Below are positions 8,312-17,198 of a stretch of 39,772 nt of DNA, in pieces. The DNA lies in IMG/VR virus record IMGVR_UViG_3300032820_000031, positions 1 to 39,772 of that record. One strand, 5' to 3'. Every line of letters begins with the position of its first letter. Within the stretch, counting starts at the first letter, position 1. The notes under the pieces were generated by a model. It did not search any database and had not been told where the DNA came from. It worked only from the letters and a program-made list of their open reading frames with translations. A program made the translations under genes and the position numbers. Source of the stretch: a virus.

Positions 8312-10404
8312 TATCGTTTACGCTCTGTTTTTTCGATATCCAGCATTATGCGGCCTAGCCTGCCTTCTGTCGGAGATGCGTCACTCCAATCCCAGCGCAG
8401 TGCAATTTGCCTGGCACTTATCCTGCAGTCTTTCTTCAGCGTATCTGAAGATATCGGGCCTAAGTCTGTCTCCCTGACATCACTGCCTTGAGGCCAATCT
8501 TTACTTTTTATTTTGACGTTAACACCACCTGAGCCAATGAAGTCTGGTGTATACCTTTTGACGTAGGTGTGTTCGCCGCCCTCAGCTGTGTCGATCCATC
8601 CAGTTTCCAAAAATACGTTTGGTATAGCAGAACCGTTTGCTGTAGACCCTCGTTCCATAATACGCAAAGTACCATTGCCAAAAGCTGCTATAGGGAATTG
8701 CTCGAGGCCTCGGTCCATGTAAGCTGTAATGCCCTGGTCAGTAAACGTGCCAGATGTCCAAACTAATAATGCGTAGTTTAAGCATATATAATTGTAGTTG
8801 CCGGTAACGCCGTCTACGGTTGAAGGCCAAAACCAGTATATCTCATTGTATTGGTCTAAGGTGCCGGTAGCGATCAACGACTCTTGCTGATCAGTTAAGT
8901 TGTCAAAAAGGAAGTCACGCATAGGACAGCTGATGGTTGTTGGCGTACCACCTGACCACATTAAAAACTCACGGCTACTAGATAGCCAATAAACGCTGCC
9001 GCTATCACCAGCTCTTGCCCAAGCGTTGCGCGACATTAACCCGACACCTGTACCCAACAAGGTAGGCCTAAAGACAACTCTTATGTCCGGGATGTACTGC
9101 AGCGAAAATAGCTCCTGGCTTGTCCAAACTAAAGTTAGGTTAGGCACAGCGCAGCCAGCCACTATTCTCGATGATGACCCGCCAAGAATTATATCACCGG
9201 CGCTGTTTTCGTTAGTTGGCGTCCAATCACCATTTGCAAAACCTTTAGACTGATCTGCCCAGGCTATAGTCAATGGGCTGTATTCATTGTTTATTGCATC
9301 ACTAGTGCCCAAAGCCAAAATTACTCGCTCTGGCGTTGTGACAAACGTTATATTTTTCTGTGGGCAATCTAGCGCAACATCGGATATTGCTGTGGCCCGC
9401 TGCGAGGGATTGTTGTCAAACTTAAACAACGGCGAGTTGAGATAATTACAAATCAACGTGTCACCAAAGTTACCGAGAGTCCAAACTCTTGCCTGGTTCG
9501 CCAGTTCGTCTGAAGGTAAACTATAATAACCAATAGAATAGCCGCCCGAGGAATAACCGGAGCCTGCCACCGTTTCTTCCAGGCCAACATTTATTAATAA
9601 AAATTCTGTTAGTGATCCGCCAAGACTTGTGCCCGTTGCACTCGCATCTGCAGGGGCTTCTATCGTGTACTCATCTTCGTCCAAAACAGTAACTACATAC
9701 TGCTTGAGCAAAATATAAGTTATTGCAGCTGTGCTTGTAGCTGTTGCTGTCGCTTTAGTCGTAGACGTTATAATTAATGTGTCAGCGCTAACATAATAAA
9801 CAGTGTGAGATGTATTTATTTCATTAGCCGGGACGCCGCCAATTGCAGGTGCCCCAGAGATTTCTATCCTATCACCTGTCGAACAGCCGTGAGCCGTAAT
9901 CGTTAAAACCAGTGTGCGTGAATTTGTAGATGTCGCAATCGAAGCTATATTCCCACTCGAGCCAAGATCAATCCCATTGGCTGTTACATCATTGCGAAGC
10001 AGAGCTGTGTCACCGTCAATAGCACCATGCGACACACTGGTTACTTTCACTACGTTGCTGCCACTGGTTGTTGCAAGGGCACTTGCTAATGTCCGGTTTG
10101 CCCGTATTGGCGTAATAGGCCATAGGAGAGCGCCGGTGTAAACATACAACGATGTATTGGTTGCAGCTGCTATCTGTCGCTCAGAGTCAAACTCCCACTG
10201 ATGCAGCGCCCTGCATTTACCATCCAGGTAACCGCCGGTAGCGGGGTCAAATAAATCTTCATAACCACCGCACACCTCGGGCATGATTTTATTTCCTACC
10301 TTGCGGAACCGAACCATAGAACCGTCCACATAACGGCCCTCTGCATTTAGCCTGGAATTGTCTTTAATAATTCCAGGCTTCATAGGCAATTCAATTGTTG
10401 GCAT
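8311..10404 (-). CDS. Tail nozzle / stabilization protein (P22 gp10, T7 gp12 role)
   Basis: The 697-aa product begins with the motif PMKPGIIKDNSRLNAEG followed by DGSMVRFRKV and a GGYEDL turn, a start typical of podovirus packaged-DNA stabilization or tail-nozzle proteins. The body is beta-rich with many Ser/Thr/Gly turns and WT/VW repeats, consistent with propeller-type blades. A Thr-rich insertion at about residues 150-240 looks like an extra Ig-like or carbohydrate-facing domain. It is encoded downstream of the fiber cluster and next to the internal protein genes. Identification is by N-terminal pattern, size and synteny. Confidence 0.6.
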   Translation of the reverse strand: MPTIELPMKPGIIKDNSRLNAEGRYVDGSMVRFRKVGNKIMPEVCGGYEDLFDPATGGYLDGKCRALHQWEFDSERQIAAATNTSLYVYTGALLWPITPIRANRTLASALATTSGSNVVKVTSVSHGAIDGDTALLRNDVTANGIDLGSSGNIASIATSTNSRTLVLTITAHGCSTGDRIEISGAPAIGGVPANEINTSHTVYYVSADTLIITSTTKATATATSTAAITYILLKQYVVTVLDEDEYTIEAPADASATGTSLGGSLTEFLLINVGLEETVAGSGYSSGGYSIGYYSLPSDELANQARVWTLGNFGDTLICNYLNSPLFKFDNNPSQRATAISDVALDCPQKNITFVTTPERVILALGTSDAINNEYSPLTIAWADQSKGFANGDWTPTNENSAGDIILGGSSSRIVAGCAVPNLTLVWTSQELFSLQYIPDIRVVFRPTLLGTGVGLMSRNAWARAGDSGSVYWLSSSREFLMWSGGTPTTISCPMRDFLFDNLTDQQESLIATGTLDQYNEIYWFWPSTVDGVTGNYNYICLNYALLVWTSGTFTDQGITAYMDRGLEQFPIAAFGNGTLRIMERGSTANGSAIPNVFLETGWIDTAEGGEHTYVKRYTPDFIGSGGVNVKIKSKDWPQGSDVRETDLGPISSDTLKKDCRISARQIALRWDWSDASPTEGRLGRIMLDIEKTERKR

Positions 10405-11097
10405 TTATACTGTCCAGAGTTGACGATGTCCTGTATTAGCTGTCCCGCTGGGTCCACTTCCCCAGGGTGCCCCGGCACTAAAACCACCGCCCATACCGCT
10501 GAAGTTTTGCCCGGCGTTAAAGCCAAAATAACCAGGCATTTGACCTGGGGCATAGAAGCCAGCTTGGTTATTTGTAGTTGGCTGCGTCACAGCTGGGGTT
10601 TGCAGTAGGCCGGTAAACAAATCTCCAAAGCCTGTTAGCAATCCGCCCATATCGCCAAGAAAAGAGCTGTAGGCGTCTTGCGACGGGCCAAACGCTGTCG
10701 GCATAGTAGGACCTTGCCCCGGAACAGAGCCGCTGCCAGGCGGCAGTGCAGCTGGGGCACCATCATGTACACTTGGTGCAAAAGTTCCTGCACTCGGAAA
10801 CGTATAACCAAATCCTGAACGGCCTTCATTCATCCCATAAAGATCAAAATGCTCTCGCGCTATTTGATCTACTCGATTCTGGAACGCTTGCCCCGGGGCA
10901 ATCCCCTCCGCTTGGGCGCGAGCTGTTGCATCTTCAAAAACATCGGGGTTATTCGCCAGGTATTGCTGACCCATAGTAAGTGTGGGATTACCTGCCGTCC
11001 CCCCGGTGCCGCCTTGCGCATTTAATATGCCTGCTTGTTGATTGGCGTAATCAAGGGCCAATGCAGGGTTTGCTTCAACTTCACTCCATGAAATCAT
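10405..11097 (-). CDS. Tail-module protein with a NPDV...HF..YG..EGR motif
   Basis: The 230-aa product contains, at about residues 47-94, a stretch of the form YLANNPDVF ... AREHFDLYGMNEGRSGFGY. This matches the short repeat (YLA-NPDV ... H-x3-G-xx-EGR) found in many bacterial surface and secreted proteins. The rest is low complexity, rich in Gly, Pro, Ala and Phe, with repeated FGF/GGGF patterns and no charged helices, like a flexible virion decoration. It starts after a good Shine-Dalgarno (AGAGGAA). A host-surface interaction is possible but not shown. Confidence 0.55.
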   Translation of the reverse strand: MISWSEVEANPALALDYANQQAGILNAQGGTGGTAGNPTLTMGQQYLANNPDVFEDATARAQAEGIAPGQAFQNRVDQIAREHFDLYGMNEGRSGFGYTFPSAGTFAPSVHDGAPAALPPGSGSVPGQGPTMPTAFGPSQDAYSSFLGDMGGLLTGFGDLFTGLLQTPAVTQPTTNNQAGFYAPGQMPGYFGFNAGQNFSGMGGGFSAGAPWGSGPSGTANTGHRQLWTV

Positions 11098-11100
11098 AAT

Positions 11101-11385
11101 CTATTCCTCTGGCTTTGAAGGCCACGTTATATCTGATGGGAACCCTGATTGCGCTGGCACATCGCGCAATGCTTGTCGATAGGCTGTCATTGCATCACTC
11201 ATCGTAATATCACTACTTGCTGTCCAATCGGTTTCAGCAAGTTTTGCATTTCGTTCAGCCCTAGCCATTTCTGCTAATCTGGCGCTTTCGCCCGCTGCCC
11301 ATTCTGCCTCAAGTGCATCTTGCGCGGCTTCCTCTTCCGCAGTAAACGGAATCTCGCCATCAGGCGTTGCATGTGTTCTTGCCAT
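11101..11385 (-). CDS. Tail fiber assembly chaperone (Phage_tail_APC-like)
   Basis: The 94-aa product has an acidic, alanine-rich helical N-terminus and then the hallmark RNAKLAETDWT ... MTAYRQALRDVPAQ ... FPSDITWPSKPEE. The tDWT, YRQALRD and WP-x-P elements are the signature of the phage tail assembly chaperone family, which assists folding or attachment of fibers. It lies directly downstream of the fiber cluster, the usual place, with a clear Shine-Dalgarno (AAGGA). Confidence 0.8.
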   Translation of the reverse strand: MARTHATPDGEIPFTAEEEAAQDALEAEWAAGESARLAEMARAERNAKLAETDWTASSDITMSDAMTAYRQALRDVPAQSGFPSDITWPSKPEE

Positions 11386-11396
11386 ATCTCAAATCC

Positions 11397-12104
11397 TTAT
11401 GATGTCGCAAATCCGTATAATCTAAACGTGCCTGTTATCGTGCCGGAGTCGGCATAAAACTGGATGCCAATCTGCTCGGTTGTCGATGTCGCAAGAAGCC
11501 AAGCGTCGATAGCATTTACTGGGATGCCAGAAAAACCGCTATATCCGACACCTCTAATTGAGGTTGTTTTTGAATTGCTCGAACGCGGGTTATAAATATC
11601 GCAAAAAAAGTTAGCTCTCTGGGCATCGCTGCCAGTATTGTTTTGGTGGTACGAGAAAATAGTTCCACCGCTGTAACTAAAAGGCGGCGGGTTATTTGGA
11701 TATAATGCATTGTAATAATCGTAGGCGGTATAGCTGCCAACGCTTCCATCAAATTCAACCTTAGCTCCCAGATTAATATTTGATGTATCGGAACCGACGT
11801 TATTAGCTGTAATCCTGTAGTTGTCGTAAGTCGTTGTAAACACGTTTGAGAAATCGACGGTTGTACTGCTAGTAGACACTACCTCGCTGATGTAAGTCCA
11901 TGCACCGCCACTAGCCGCTGGTGCTTGTGAAACCCACGCACTCCCATCCGACGTTAAAAGATTTCCATCCGCACCATGGCCTGGCAATTCCGTGGGAGCG
12001 TTCTCCGCCGCCCAGTCTGTGCCGTCAGACGTTAATATCTGACCGTCGCTGCCAGCCGATATAAGCGCCAAATTGTTGCTGGCAACATCTCTTGCGCGGC
12101 TCAT
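11397..12104 (-). CDS. Short tail fiber / receptor-binding protein
   Basis: The 235-aa product starts with two copies of a GQILTSDGTDW-like turn (GSDGQILTSDG and GADGNLLTSDG), a motif of fiber shafts. It then has a beta-rich C-terminal domain with many Tyr, Asn, Ser and Thr (from about residue 70), as expected of a receptor-binding head. The ATG at 12104 overlaps the preceding stop as TGATG. The fiber chaperone gene follows immediately. Several candidate receptor-binding genes occur in a row here, so the division of labour is not known. Confidence 0.65.
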   Translation of the reverse strand: MSRARDVASNNLALISAGSDGQILTSDGTDWAAENAPTELPGHGADGNLLTSDGSAWVSQAPAASGGAWTYISEVVSTSSTTVDFSNVFTTTYDNYRITANNVGSDTSNINLGAKVEFDGSVGSYTAYDYYNALYPNNPPPFSYSGGTIFSYHQNNTGSDAQRANFFCDIYNPRSSNSKTTSIRGVGYSGFSGIPVNAIDAWLLATSTTEQIGIQFYADSGTITGTFRLYGFATS

Positions 12105-12385
12105 CACTCACCGCCTTCTTCTGGTGCTGGCAATGGATCAGGATCTTCATACCAAGCATCCCAATATCTTTCTGGCATGTCTTTGCAGTAATCCATTCTC
12201 GCATCTTCGCTTCCAAAAAAATTTTGAGTTAAAGGATTTTTAACGCCTAAATTTATGCGATATTTTTTTTCGGCTGTTTCACCCTCTTCTACGATTGTCT
12301 GTAGAATAACGGTAGAGTCACCATCGTCTTTAACTTCAAGAACTTTCATCTCGTAATCTGTGCCATGTAAATGATATTCACGCAT
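12104..12385 (-). CDS. Small acidic protein in the tail cluster, unknown
   Basis: This 93-aa product starts at the ATG at 12383-12385 (MREYHLHGTDYEMK); a TTG nine bases upstream is the alternative. It has a beta-strand-rich first half and an acidic, proline-containing tail ending in PAPEEGGE. Its start is inside the end of the preceding gene and its stop overlaps the next start. I recognise no family. Location suggests an accessory of the receptor-binding proteins, such as a chaperone or a fiber subunit. Confidence 0.6.
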   Translation of the reverse strand: MREYHLHGTDYEMKVLEVKDDGDSTVILQTIVEEGETAEKKYRINLGVKNPLTQNFFGSEDARMDYCKDMPERYWDAWYEDPDPLPAPEEGGE

Positions 12386-12740
12386 CTTTTTCAATCCCTA
12401 AAATGTAAGCGCTGCCCGAATTGGAACTACGAGTTAAGACGCGAGTGCCTGCCAACAAAGTTATCAGCGGAGTAGTCTGACTTTTATAATTTGAACCTTG
12501 GCTAGATAAACCACCCATTACGTGGATGTATGTTCCGCTTACGTCCACATCTAAATAATAGTCGTAACCATTACTGTAAGCGTAAGCATGACCGAAAAAC
12601 AGTTCTGCCTTTCTGCCGTCAGGAACCGTATATAATAATGTACTGCTATTTGAACTAGTTGCGGCTATTTGCTTGTCTGGCAAAGGGGTCGCCTCAGAGG
12701 CACCAGCACTTGATGCGACCTCATCAATTGGTGTTAACAT
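12378..12740 (-). CDS. Small tail-associated beta protein, unknown
   Basis: The 120-aa product is rich in Ser, Thr, Tyr and Gly with alternating polar and hydrophobic residues. It contains the segment LLYTVPDGRKAELFFGHAY, a pattern seen in small phage tail-tip or fiber-head proteins of jelly-roll type. A good Shine-Dalgarno (AAAGGAA) precedes the ATG. It sits between two larger receptor-binding candidates, which suggests a trimeric tip component; there is no direct evidence for its partner. Confidence 0.55.
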   Translation of the reverse strand: MLTPIDEVASSAGASEATPLPDKQIAATSSNSSTLLYTVPDGRKAELFFGHAYAYSNGYDYYLDVDVSGTYIHVMGGLSSQGSNYKSQTTPLITLLAGTRVLTRSSNSGSAYILGIEKDA

Positions 12741-12751
12741 TTTTTGTTCCT

Positions 12752-14383
12752 TTACTGATCAGATAAAATCCCAGATATTCTTACGGATAATTTTGGCGCA
12801 ACATTATATGTTCTTGCGGCTTTCTCGGTAGACGTTGGAACAGCCCAACCCATCCAGAATGAACCATGATAAGTAGTCAAACTTTCTGAGTCTGTCATGC
12901 CTGTGTCAATTTTTGTGGCTGTAGTGTTAGCTAAATCAATTTCGTATAATTGATAGTCTGAACTATAATTTCGTGTATAAAGTTTTAGACCTTCATAATA
13001 TTTATTCCAGTCATTTTTAAGCGTAAAACCAGTTAAGGTACTTGACATATTGCTAAATTCAAAAGAGCCATTTGACGAACTCCAATTAGAAAAAAGACTA
13101 GTGTCAAACCCTGCAGAAGCCGCAGATGCCCCCGCAACCAGATAAAGTCCATAACCTTGCATTGCGCCTTGGTCTAAAAGACTCGTTGAAGAGGTTGCAT
13201 CATATTCTGCGCGGGTAAACGTAAACGGCATTATGCGATCTTGATTTTGAACAAAAATATAATAACGCTCTTTGGTAGCATCATATGTCATTTTCATATC
13301 TACTTCAGAGTTATTAGAGTAAGAGTTCATAATGTAGCCTAGAGACCAAGCGTTACCAGCATTGTTGCCAAATGGATCTGTGCCGCCACTGTGGTTATTG
13401 TCTCTTATATGAATCCATTTTAGACCAGTATTATTATAATCGTGAGTTGGTGTAGTTGTTGGAATTTCATAGAGAACAAATTTGGCATTGCCCTCTGAAT
13501 TATACCCAATAAATTTTTTGTCTAAATAACGATCATAATAGAAAAAAGATTTACGATTGTCCCAACTAGTTACAGAACCTAATTGTTGGTTTCCACTATA
13601 GACCCAAGAACCATGAAAGTAATCTTGACCAGATGCACCGCCTTGCGTTGCCGAAGGTGTTAAATCCGATTTATCTAAATCGAAAAAACTAATTTGATGA
13701 TCGTAACTACCAGCCCGCATAAAATAAATGTAACGCTCACCATCGAAATAGGGAGTTCCATAACTTGACGAATAATAACCATATTCAGAACCAGTGTCGG
13801 CATCTACTAGTGAAAAACCTGTACTGCTTGAAGTTCCTTGCTGGAAATATATCGCTAAGTTTACGCCATTAGCGTTAGTGTGATAGACAACATAATTACC
13901 TATATAAGAATATAAAGTCACAGTTGCGCTATGAGTAGTAGATGTATTAATGTACGTGTTTTCAGTAATTGTATCTTGTACATTATTAACAAATGCTTTG
14001 CTGTGTTGTTGCCACTTGTTCATGCTACTATTGCTGTTAGCACGACTAAGCTGAAATCTTTGATCGCGGTAAGAAATCGTCTTAGCGGTCGGGCGTATAG
14101 ATAAGGTGCTGTTTGCGTCCATGATTGAAGACCCACTCAAGCCAACTCTGTCTTTTTTCGCACATACGCCAAGGCTTGCATATTTGTCGTTATTTAAATC
14201 TGTCGTTAGGCCGATAGTTGCCGTTGCCTCTATGGCATTATTATTATAGCCTTGTGTACCCTCTATCGATTTTATGACGTAGTGAGTACTGCCATTAGTG
14301 GTCACCGCATCCCAGCGACTACCCGCCTCGATCTCCGCATCGGTGAACTCTTTAAAAGCCAGTTGTTTTACTTGATCTGCCAT
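12752..14383 (-). CDS. Probable receptor-binding / tail spike-like protein
   Basis: The 543-aa product is a beta-rich protein very high in Tyr, Asn, Ser and Thr. It has repeated phrases of the type GYNSEGNAKFVLYEI, YFDGERYIYFMRAG and YDATKERYYIFVQN that read like blades of a beta-propeller (strand, charged turn, aromatic strand). Its first 25 residues (KEFTDAEIEAGSRWDAVTTNGS) are charged and could attach to a fiber. The AT-rich, Asn/Tyr-rich composition differs from neighbouring virion genes, as is usual for rapidly exchanged host-recognition genes. No catalytic residues for glycan cleavage are recognisable. Confidence 0.55.
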   Translation of the reverse strand: MADQVKQLAFKEFTDAEIEAGSRWDAVTTNGSTHYVIKSIEGTQGYNNNAIEATATIGLTTDLNNDKYASLGVCAKKDRVGLSGSSIMDANSTLSIRPTAKTISYRDQRFQLSRANSNSSMNKWQQHSKAFVNNVQDTITENTYINTSTTHSATVTLYSYIGNYVVYHTNANGVNLAIYFQQGTSSSTGFSLVDADTGSEYGYYSSSYGTPYFDGERYIYFMRAGSYDHQISFFDLDKSDLTPSATQGGASGQDYFHGSWVYSGNQQLGSVTSWDNRKSFFYYDRYLDKKFIGYNSEGNAKFVLYEIPTTTPTHDYNNTGLKWIHIRDNNHSGGTDPFGNNAGNAWSLGYIMNSYSNNSEVDMKMTYDATKERYYIFVQNQDRIMPFTFTRAEYDATSSTSLLDQGAMQGYGLYLVAGASAASAGFDTSLFSNWSSSNGSFEFSNMSSTLTGFTLKNDWNKYYEGLKLYTRNYSSDYQLYEIDLANTTATKIDTGMTDSESLTTYHGSFWMGWAVPTSTEKAARTYNVAPKLSVRISGILSDQ

Positions 14384-14399
14384 TTTTTAGTTCCTCTCG

Positions 14400-16298
14400 T
14401 TAGGCATATTTTAGGGTGCTGGCGATACTTGAGCCTGCCGGAGCATTTACCCAACTTGGGGCACCACCACTTCCGTTAGTTTGTAAGAATTGCCCGCTAG
14501 TTCCAGCACCAAGATGGGCAGTGGTGCTTGCAGCGCTTTGATACAAAATTCCTTGAGCCGCGCCGCCAGAAATATTGGCTACAGCGCCAGTTGGCTGAAC
14601 GTAACGAGCATCTGATTGAGCTTGCGTATAGGTGTCTGCAACAACGAATGTTCCATACCCTATAAACTGCACACTATCACCTGCCTGAGCGCCTGTCGTA
14701 AGAACAAAGTTAGTTCCGCTGGATACATTTACATCTGTTCCGTTTTCTAACTTCACTCCATTTACGAACACCAAAGCGAAACCGGGATTATATGCTATGG
14801 TTCCACTGCTTGGGAAAGTTGTTTGGTTAGCAGTAGCAGTATATGTCTGCTGCTCAATGATGTTATTTGTAGCCGACCCAGCCGCTACCCAAGCCGACCC
14901 GTCATAAACAACCATTTTACTTGTTGTCTGATTGAACCTCAAATCACCTTCGGCGGGGGCTGACCCTGTTCCATCGCCGCGAGTGTTTATTGTTCCCGCG
15001 CCAGTTGAATACGTTTTGCCGAAGCTGTTAATAGAATCTTCTGAATTGGCTACACTTGAGACAGCTGCATCAATACCGGCTACCGTTGAGATGTCTGTTG
15101 GCAGCGGAGCTGCACCAAGCGTTTGCAAGTCATTAGCGCGAGGTGCCAGAGCTTGAATGTCTGATGCGCGAGGGCCAAGATTACTAATAGCATTTGTCTC
15201 TACTGTCCCATCTTCTATATCGGCCAACGTGGCTATATCAGCCCGAACACTAGCCACTCCGAGCGTTGCAAGATCGGCCTCTCTTGGAGCTAGGTTTTGA
15301 ATGTCGGTAGCCCTGGGACCTAAATCTTGTAAATCACTCGCCCTAGGAGCCAAGTCTTGCAAATCTTGTGCGCGAGGACCAAGGTTAGAAATAGCATTGG
15401 TTGCTACTGTGCCATCTTCGGTATGAGCCAAGGTTTCAATATCAGCCGCTTTTGGGCCGAGCGTATTTAAATCACCTTCTCTCGGAGCTAAACTTTGAAT
15501 ATCTGATGCGCGAGGCGCAAGGTCACTGATGGCTGTTGTTGCTACGGTGCCGTCCTCGATATGAGCCAAGGTTTCAATGTCTGCCGCTTTAGGAGCCAGG
15601 GTCGTTATATCTGATGCTTTAGGAGCCAAGTTGGATATTGAATTGGTTGCTGTAGTACCATCCTCAATATCAGCCAGGGTTTCAATATCAGCCGCTCTAG
15701 GACTTAGAGCGTTTAGAGAAGCAACCTCTTGAGTGCCGCCGAGAGCAGCTAGGTCTGCCACAGCTGCTGTCGTTCCTAAGCGGCCTATTTCCGTTACCTT
15801 GCCTGCTACACTCGCCAAATTATTTGTAGGTGTAATCTCACCAGCGACAGCGGGCAAATTGCCATTCGTAATTTCAGGTGCAATTGTAAGAGCTGTAGCG
15901 GCATCCGGCAGCACTAATACAGATAACGTAGAACCGCCGTTTGTTCTGACATAACCGACAAGCCCATTGCCTAATGTCGCTGTAGTTACAGAGTTACTAA
16001 TTGTAATTTCTTGACCGCATGCGTTTTCCATCAAGAACCAGTTTTCTGTAGCCGGTATAGTTACAGTAGGAGCTGACGCCGGTGAGCCGATAAATTTTAT
16101 ATTTCTAAATCGGCTTTCGTTTGCAGTGTAATTGGTGGTCGTTAGTGTATGGTTACCAGTTAGCGTAATTTCTTTAACACCGCCGAGCGCATCATCAAGC
16201 ATGTTGAAAATACCATTAAGGCCTTGGACGCCCCATGTATTTAAACCTGCTCCGAGAGCCTGCAGCTCTAACCGTAACCTGGTAGTAGGTGTACTCAT
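14400..16298 (-). CDS. Repeat-rich tail fiber
   Basis: The 632-aa product has a virion-proximal part at residues 1-195. A repeat shaft at about residues 196-395 has four imperfect copies of a unit containing ADIETLAxIEDGTVATNAIS and runs of the 7-residue motif xLAPRASD. The distal part (about 415-632) contains GDLRFNQTTSKMVVYDGSAWV, the standard fiber turn, and a terminal GQFLQTNGSGGAPSWVNAP motif. The heptad spacing suggests a trimeric coiled or helical-bundle shaft. It follows the small tail gene and precedes the other receptor-binding genes. It is probably the main adsorption fiber. Confidence 0.75.
   Translation of the reverse strand: MSTPTTRLRLELQALGAGLNTWGVQGLNGIFNMLDDALGGVKEITLTGNHTLTTTNYTANESRFRNIKFIGSPASAPTVTIPATENWFLMENACGQEITISNSVTTATLGNGLVGYVRTNGGSTLSVLVLPDAATALTIAPEITNGNLPAVAGEITPTNNLASVAGKVTEIGRLGTTAAVADLAALGGTQEVASLNALSPRAADIETLADIEDGTTATNSISNLAPKASDITTLAPKAADIETLAHIEDGTVATTAISDLAPRASDIQSLAPREGDLNTLGPKAADIETLAHTEDGTVATNAISNLGPRAQDLQDLAPRASDLQDLGPRATDIQNLAPREADLATLGVASVRADIATLADIEDGTVETNAISNLGPRASDIQALAPRANDLQTLGAAPLPTDISTVAGIDAAVSSVANSEDSINSFGKTYSTGAGTINTRGDGTGSAPAEGDLRFNQTTSKMVVYDGSAWVAAGSATNNIIEQQTYTATANQTTFPSSGTIAYNPGFALVFVNGVKLENGTDVNVSSGTNFVLTTGAQAGDSVQFIGYGTFVVADTYTQAQSDARYVQPTGAVANISGGAAQGILYQSAASTTAHLGAGTSGQFLQTNGSGGAPSWVNAPAGSSIASTLKYA
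15113..15713 (-). repeat. In-gene repeats encoding the fiber shaft
   Basis: Within the fiber gene, four imperfect copies of a unit built on ADIETLA-x-x-EDGT occur, and each is followed by a variable number of 21-base units encoding LAPRASD-like heptads. Copies differ in heptad number (two, three, five and three by eye), so the shaft length appears to change by unequal exchange or slippage. Confidence 0.85.
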
Positions 16299-16308
16299 TA
16301 AGTCGCTC

Positions 16309-16578
16309 CTAAGATGCTATTGCGCGGTCTTGAACCCGGCGCCAATTCGTTCCGTCACTAAATAAAATTGTTGCCCCGCCGCTTTCGTCTGAGCAAAAGA
16401 TGACTTGCCCAGGCGTTGTAGGGCTTGGCAGACTAGCCACCTGGAAACTGGCAAGCCTGACTGTTTCACCGTTTCTAAAAAACGTAGCCTCAACGTTTGC
16501 CATAAACGGTATTAAAATTTGTTGGACGCTTTTCGCCCAGCCGGTCCATTCGCTGTGGACACTAGGATTAGGTATCAT
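16309..16578 (-). CDS. Small conserved tail protein
   Basis: The 89-aa product has an N-terminal helix (WTGWAKSVQQILIPFMANVEA) followed by the segment LPSPTTPGQVIFCSDESGG and SDGTNWRRVQD. That turn-rich ending is common in phage proteins encoded just before tail fibers. The start overlaps the stop of the adaptor gene (ATGA), so it is translationally coupled. It may link fibers to the tail hub, a role inferred only from its position. Confidence 0.6.
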   Translation of the reverse strand: MIPNPSVHSEWTGWAKSVQQILIPFMANVEATFFRNGETVRLASFQVASLPSPTTPGQVIFCSDESGGATILFSDGTNWRRVQDRAIAS

Positions 16579-17198
16579 ACGACAGTGACGCTAACAGTGG
16601 GTGCAATTGGTGAACCAGAAAACCGCGACCTTGCATCGTCACCGGCTACAGCACCACTAGCCCTATCGTAAAGACCAAACCATGTTTGCAATCTACTGTC
16701 TTCGCCCAAATACGGTGCAGAGGCTATGCAGCTGCCATACAGGTAAACATCCGGGTGACCGGTTAGCAGCCAATTAGTATCACTGTCATTAGTAAGCGTA
16801 GGTAATTTTTGGTAGTAGGTTAACGTAACCGTAGTTGTGCTTGGATAAGGGCCAACTAATAACTTGTCACCGGTTATTGTATAATGAACAGAGTTAGCAG
16901 CATTCGTTGTTGTATAAGTATCTTGAAATGCAGATAAGGTTAAAAATTCAAGGCGTATATGCGGCGATGAATTAAACACCACAGCTCGAGCCTCTATAAA
17001 GTCACTAGGTAAAGCTGCCTCGTTGCCGGTGAAAGACAAAGTTGCTGTCGCTTCCATTTTACGATTTCTAAACTTAACATCCCTATTTACATTCGCCTCG
17101 AGAATTTTAACGAAGTCAGGAACAACGGCTGCTAAGTCATCTCTGTTTAATAGAGTGCTTACAGAAGTTTTAAGCTCTCCGTAATTGCTCAGTGACAT
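16575..17198 (-). CDS. Head-tail adaptor / tail tubular-like protein
   Basis: The 207-aa product follows a pattern I recognise in many podoviruses. It begins SLSNYGELKTSVSTLLNRDDL with PDFVKILEANVNRDVKFRNRKME. It continues with ALPSDFIEAR, then YTITGDKLLVGPYPSTTTVTLTYYQKLP, and ends with a helix around NWLLTGHPDVYLYGSC. Members of this family form the ring between portal and tail (the P22 gp4 or T7 gp11 role). A strong Shine-Dalgarno (AAGGAGAGG) precedes the ATG, and the start lies within the last codons of the glycosyltransferase gene. Confidence 0.75.
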   Translation of the reverse strand: MSLSNYGELKTSVSTLLNRDDLAAVVPDFVKILEANVNRDVKFRNRKMEATATLSFTGNEAALPSDFIEARAVVFNSSPHIRLEFLTLSAFQDTYTTTNAANSVHYTITGDKLLVGPYPSTTTVTLTYYQKLPTLTNDSDTNWLLTGHPDVYLYGSCIASAPYLGEDSRLQTWFGLYDRASGAVAGDDARSRFSGSPIAPTVSVTVV

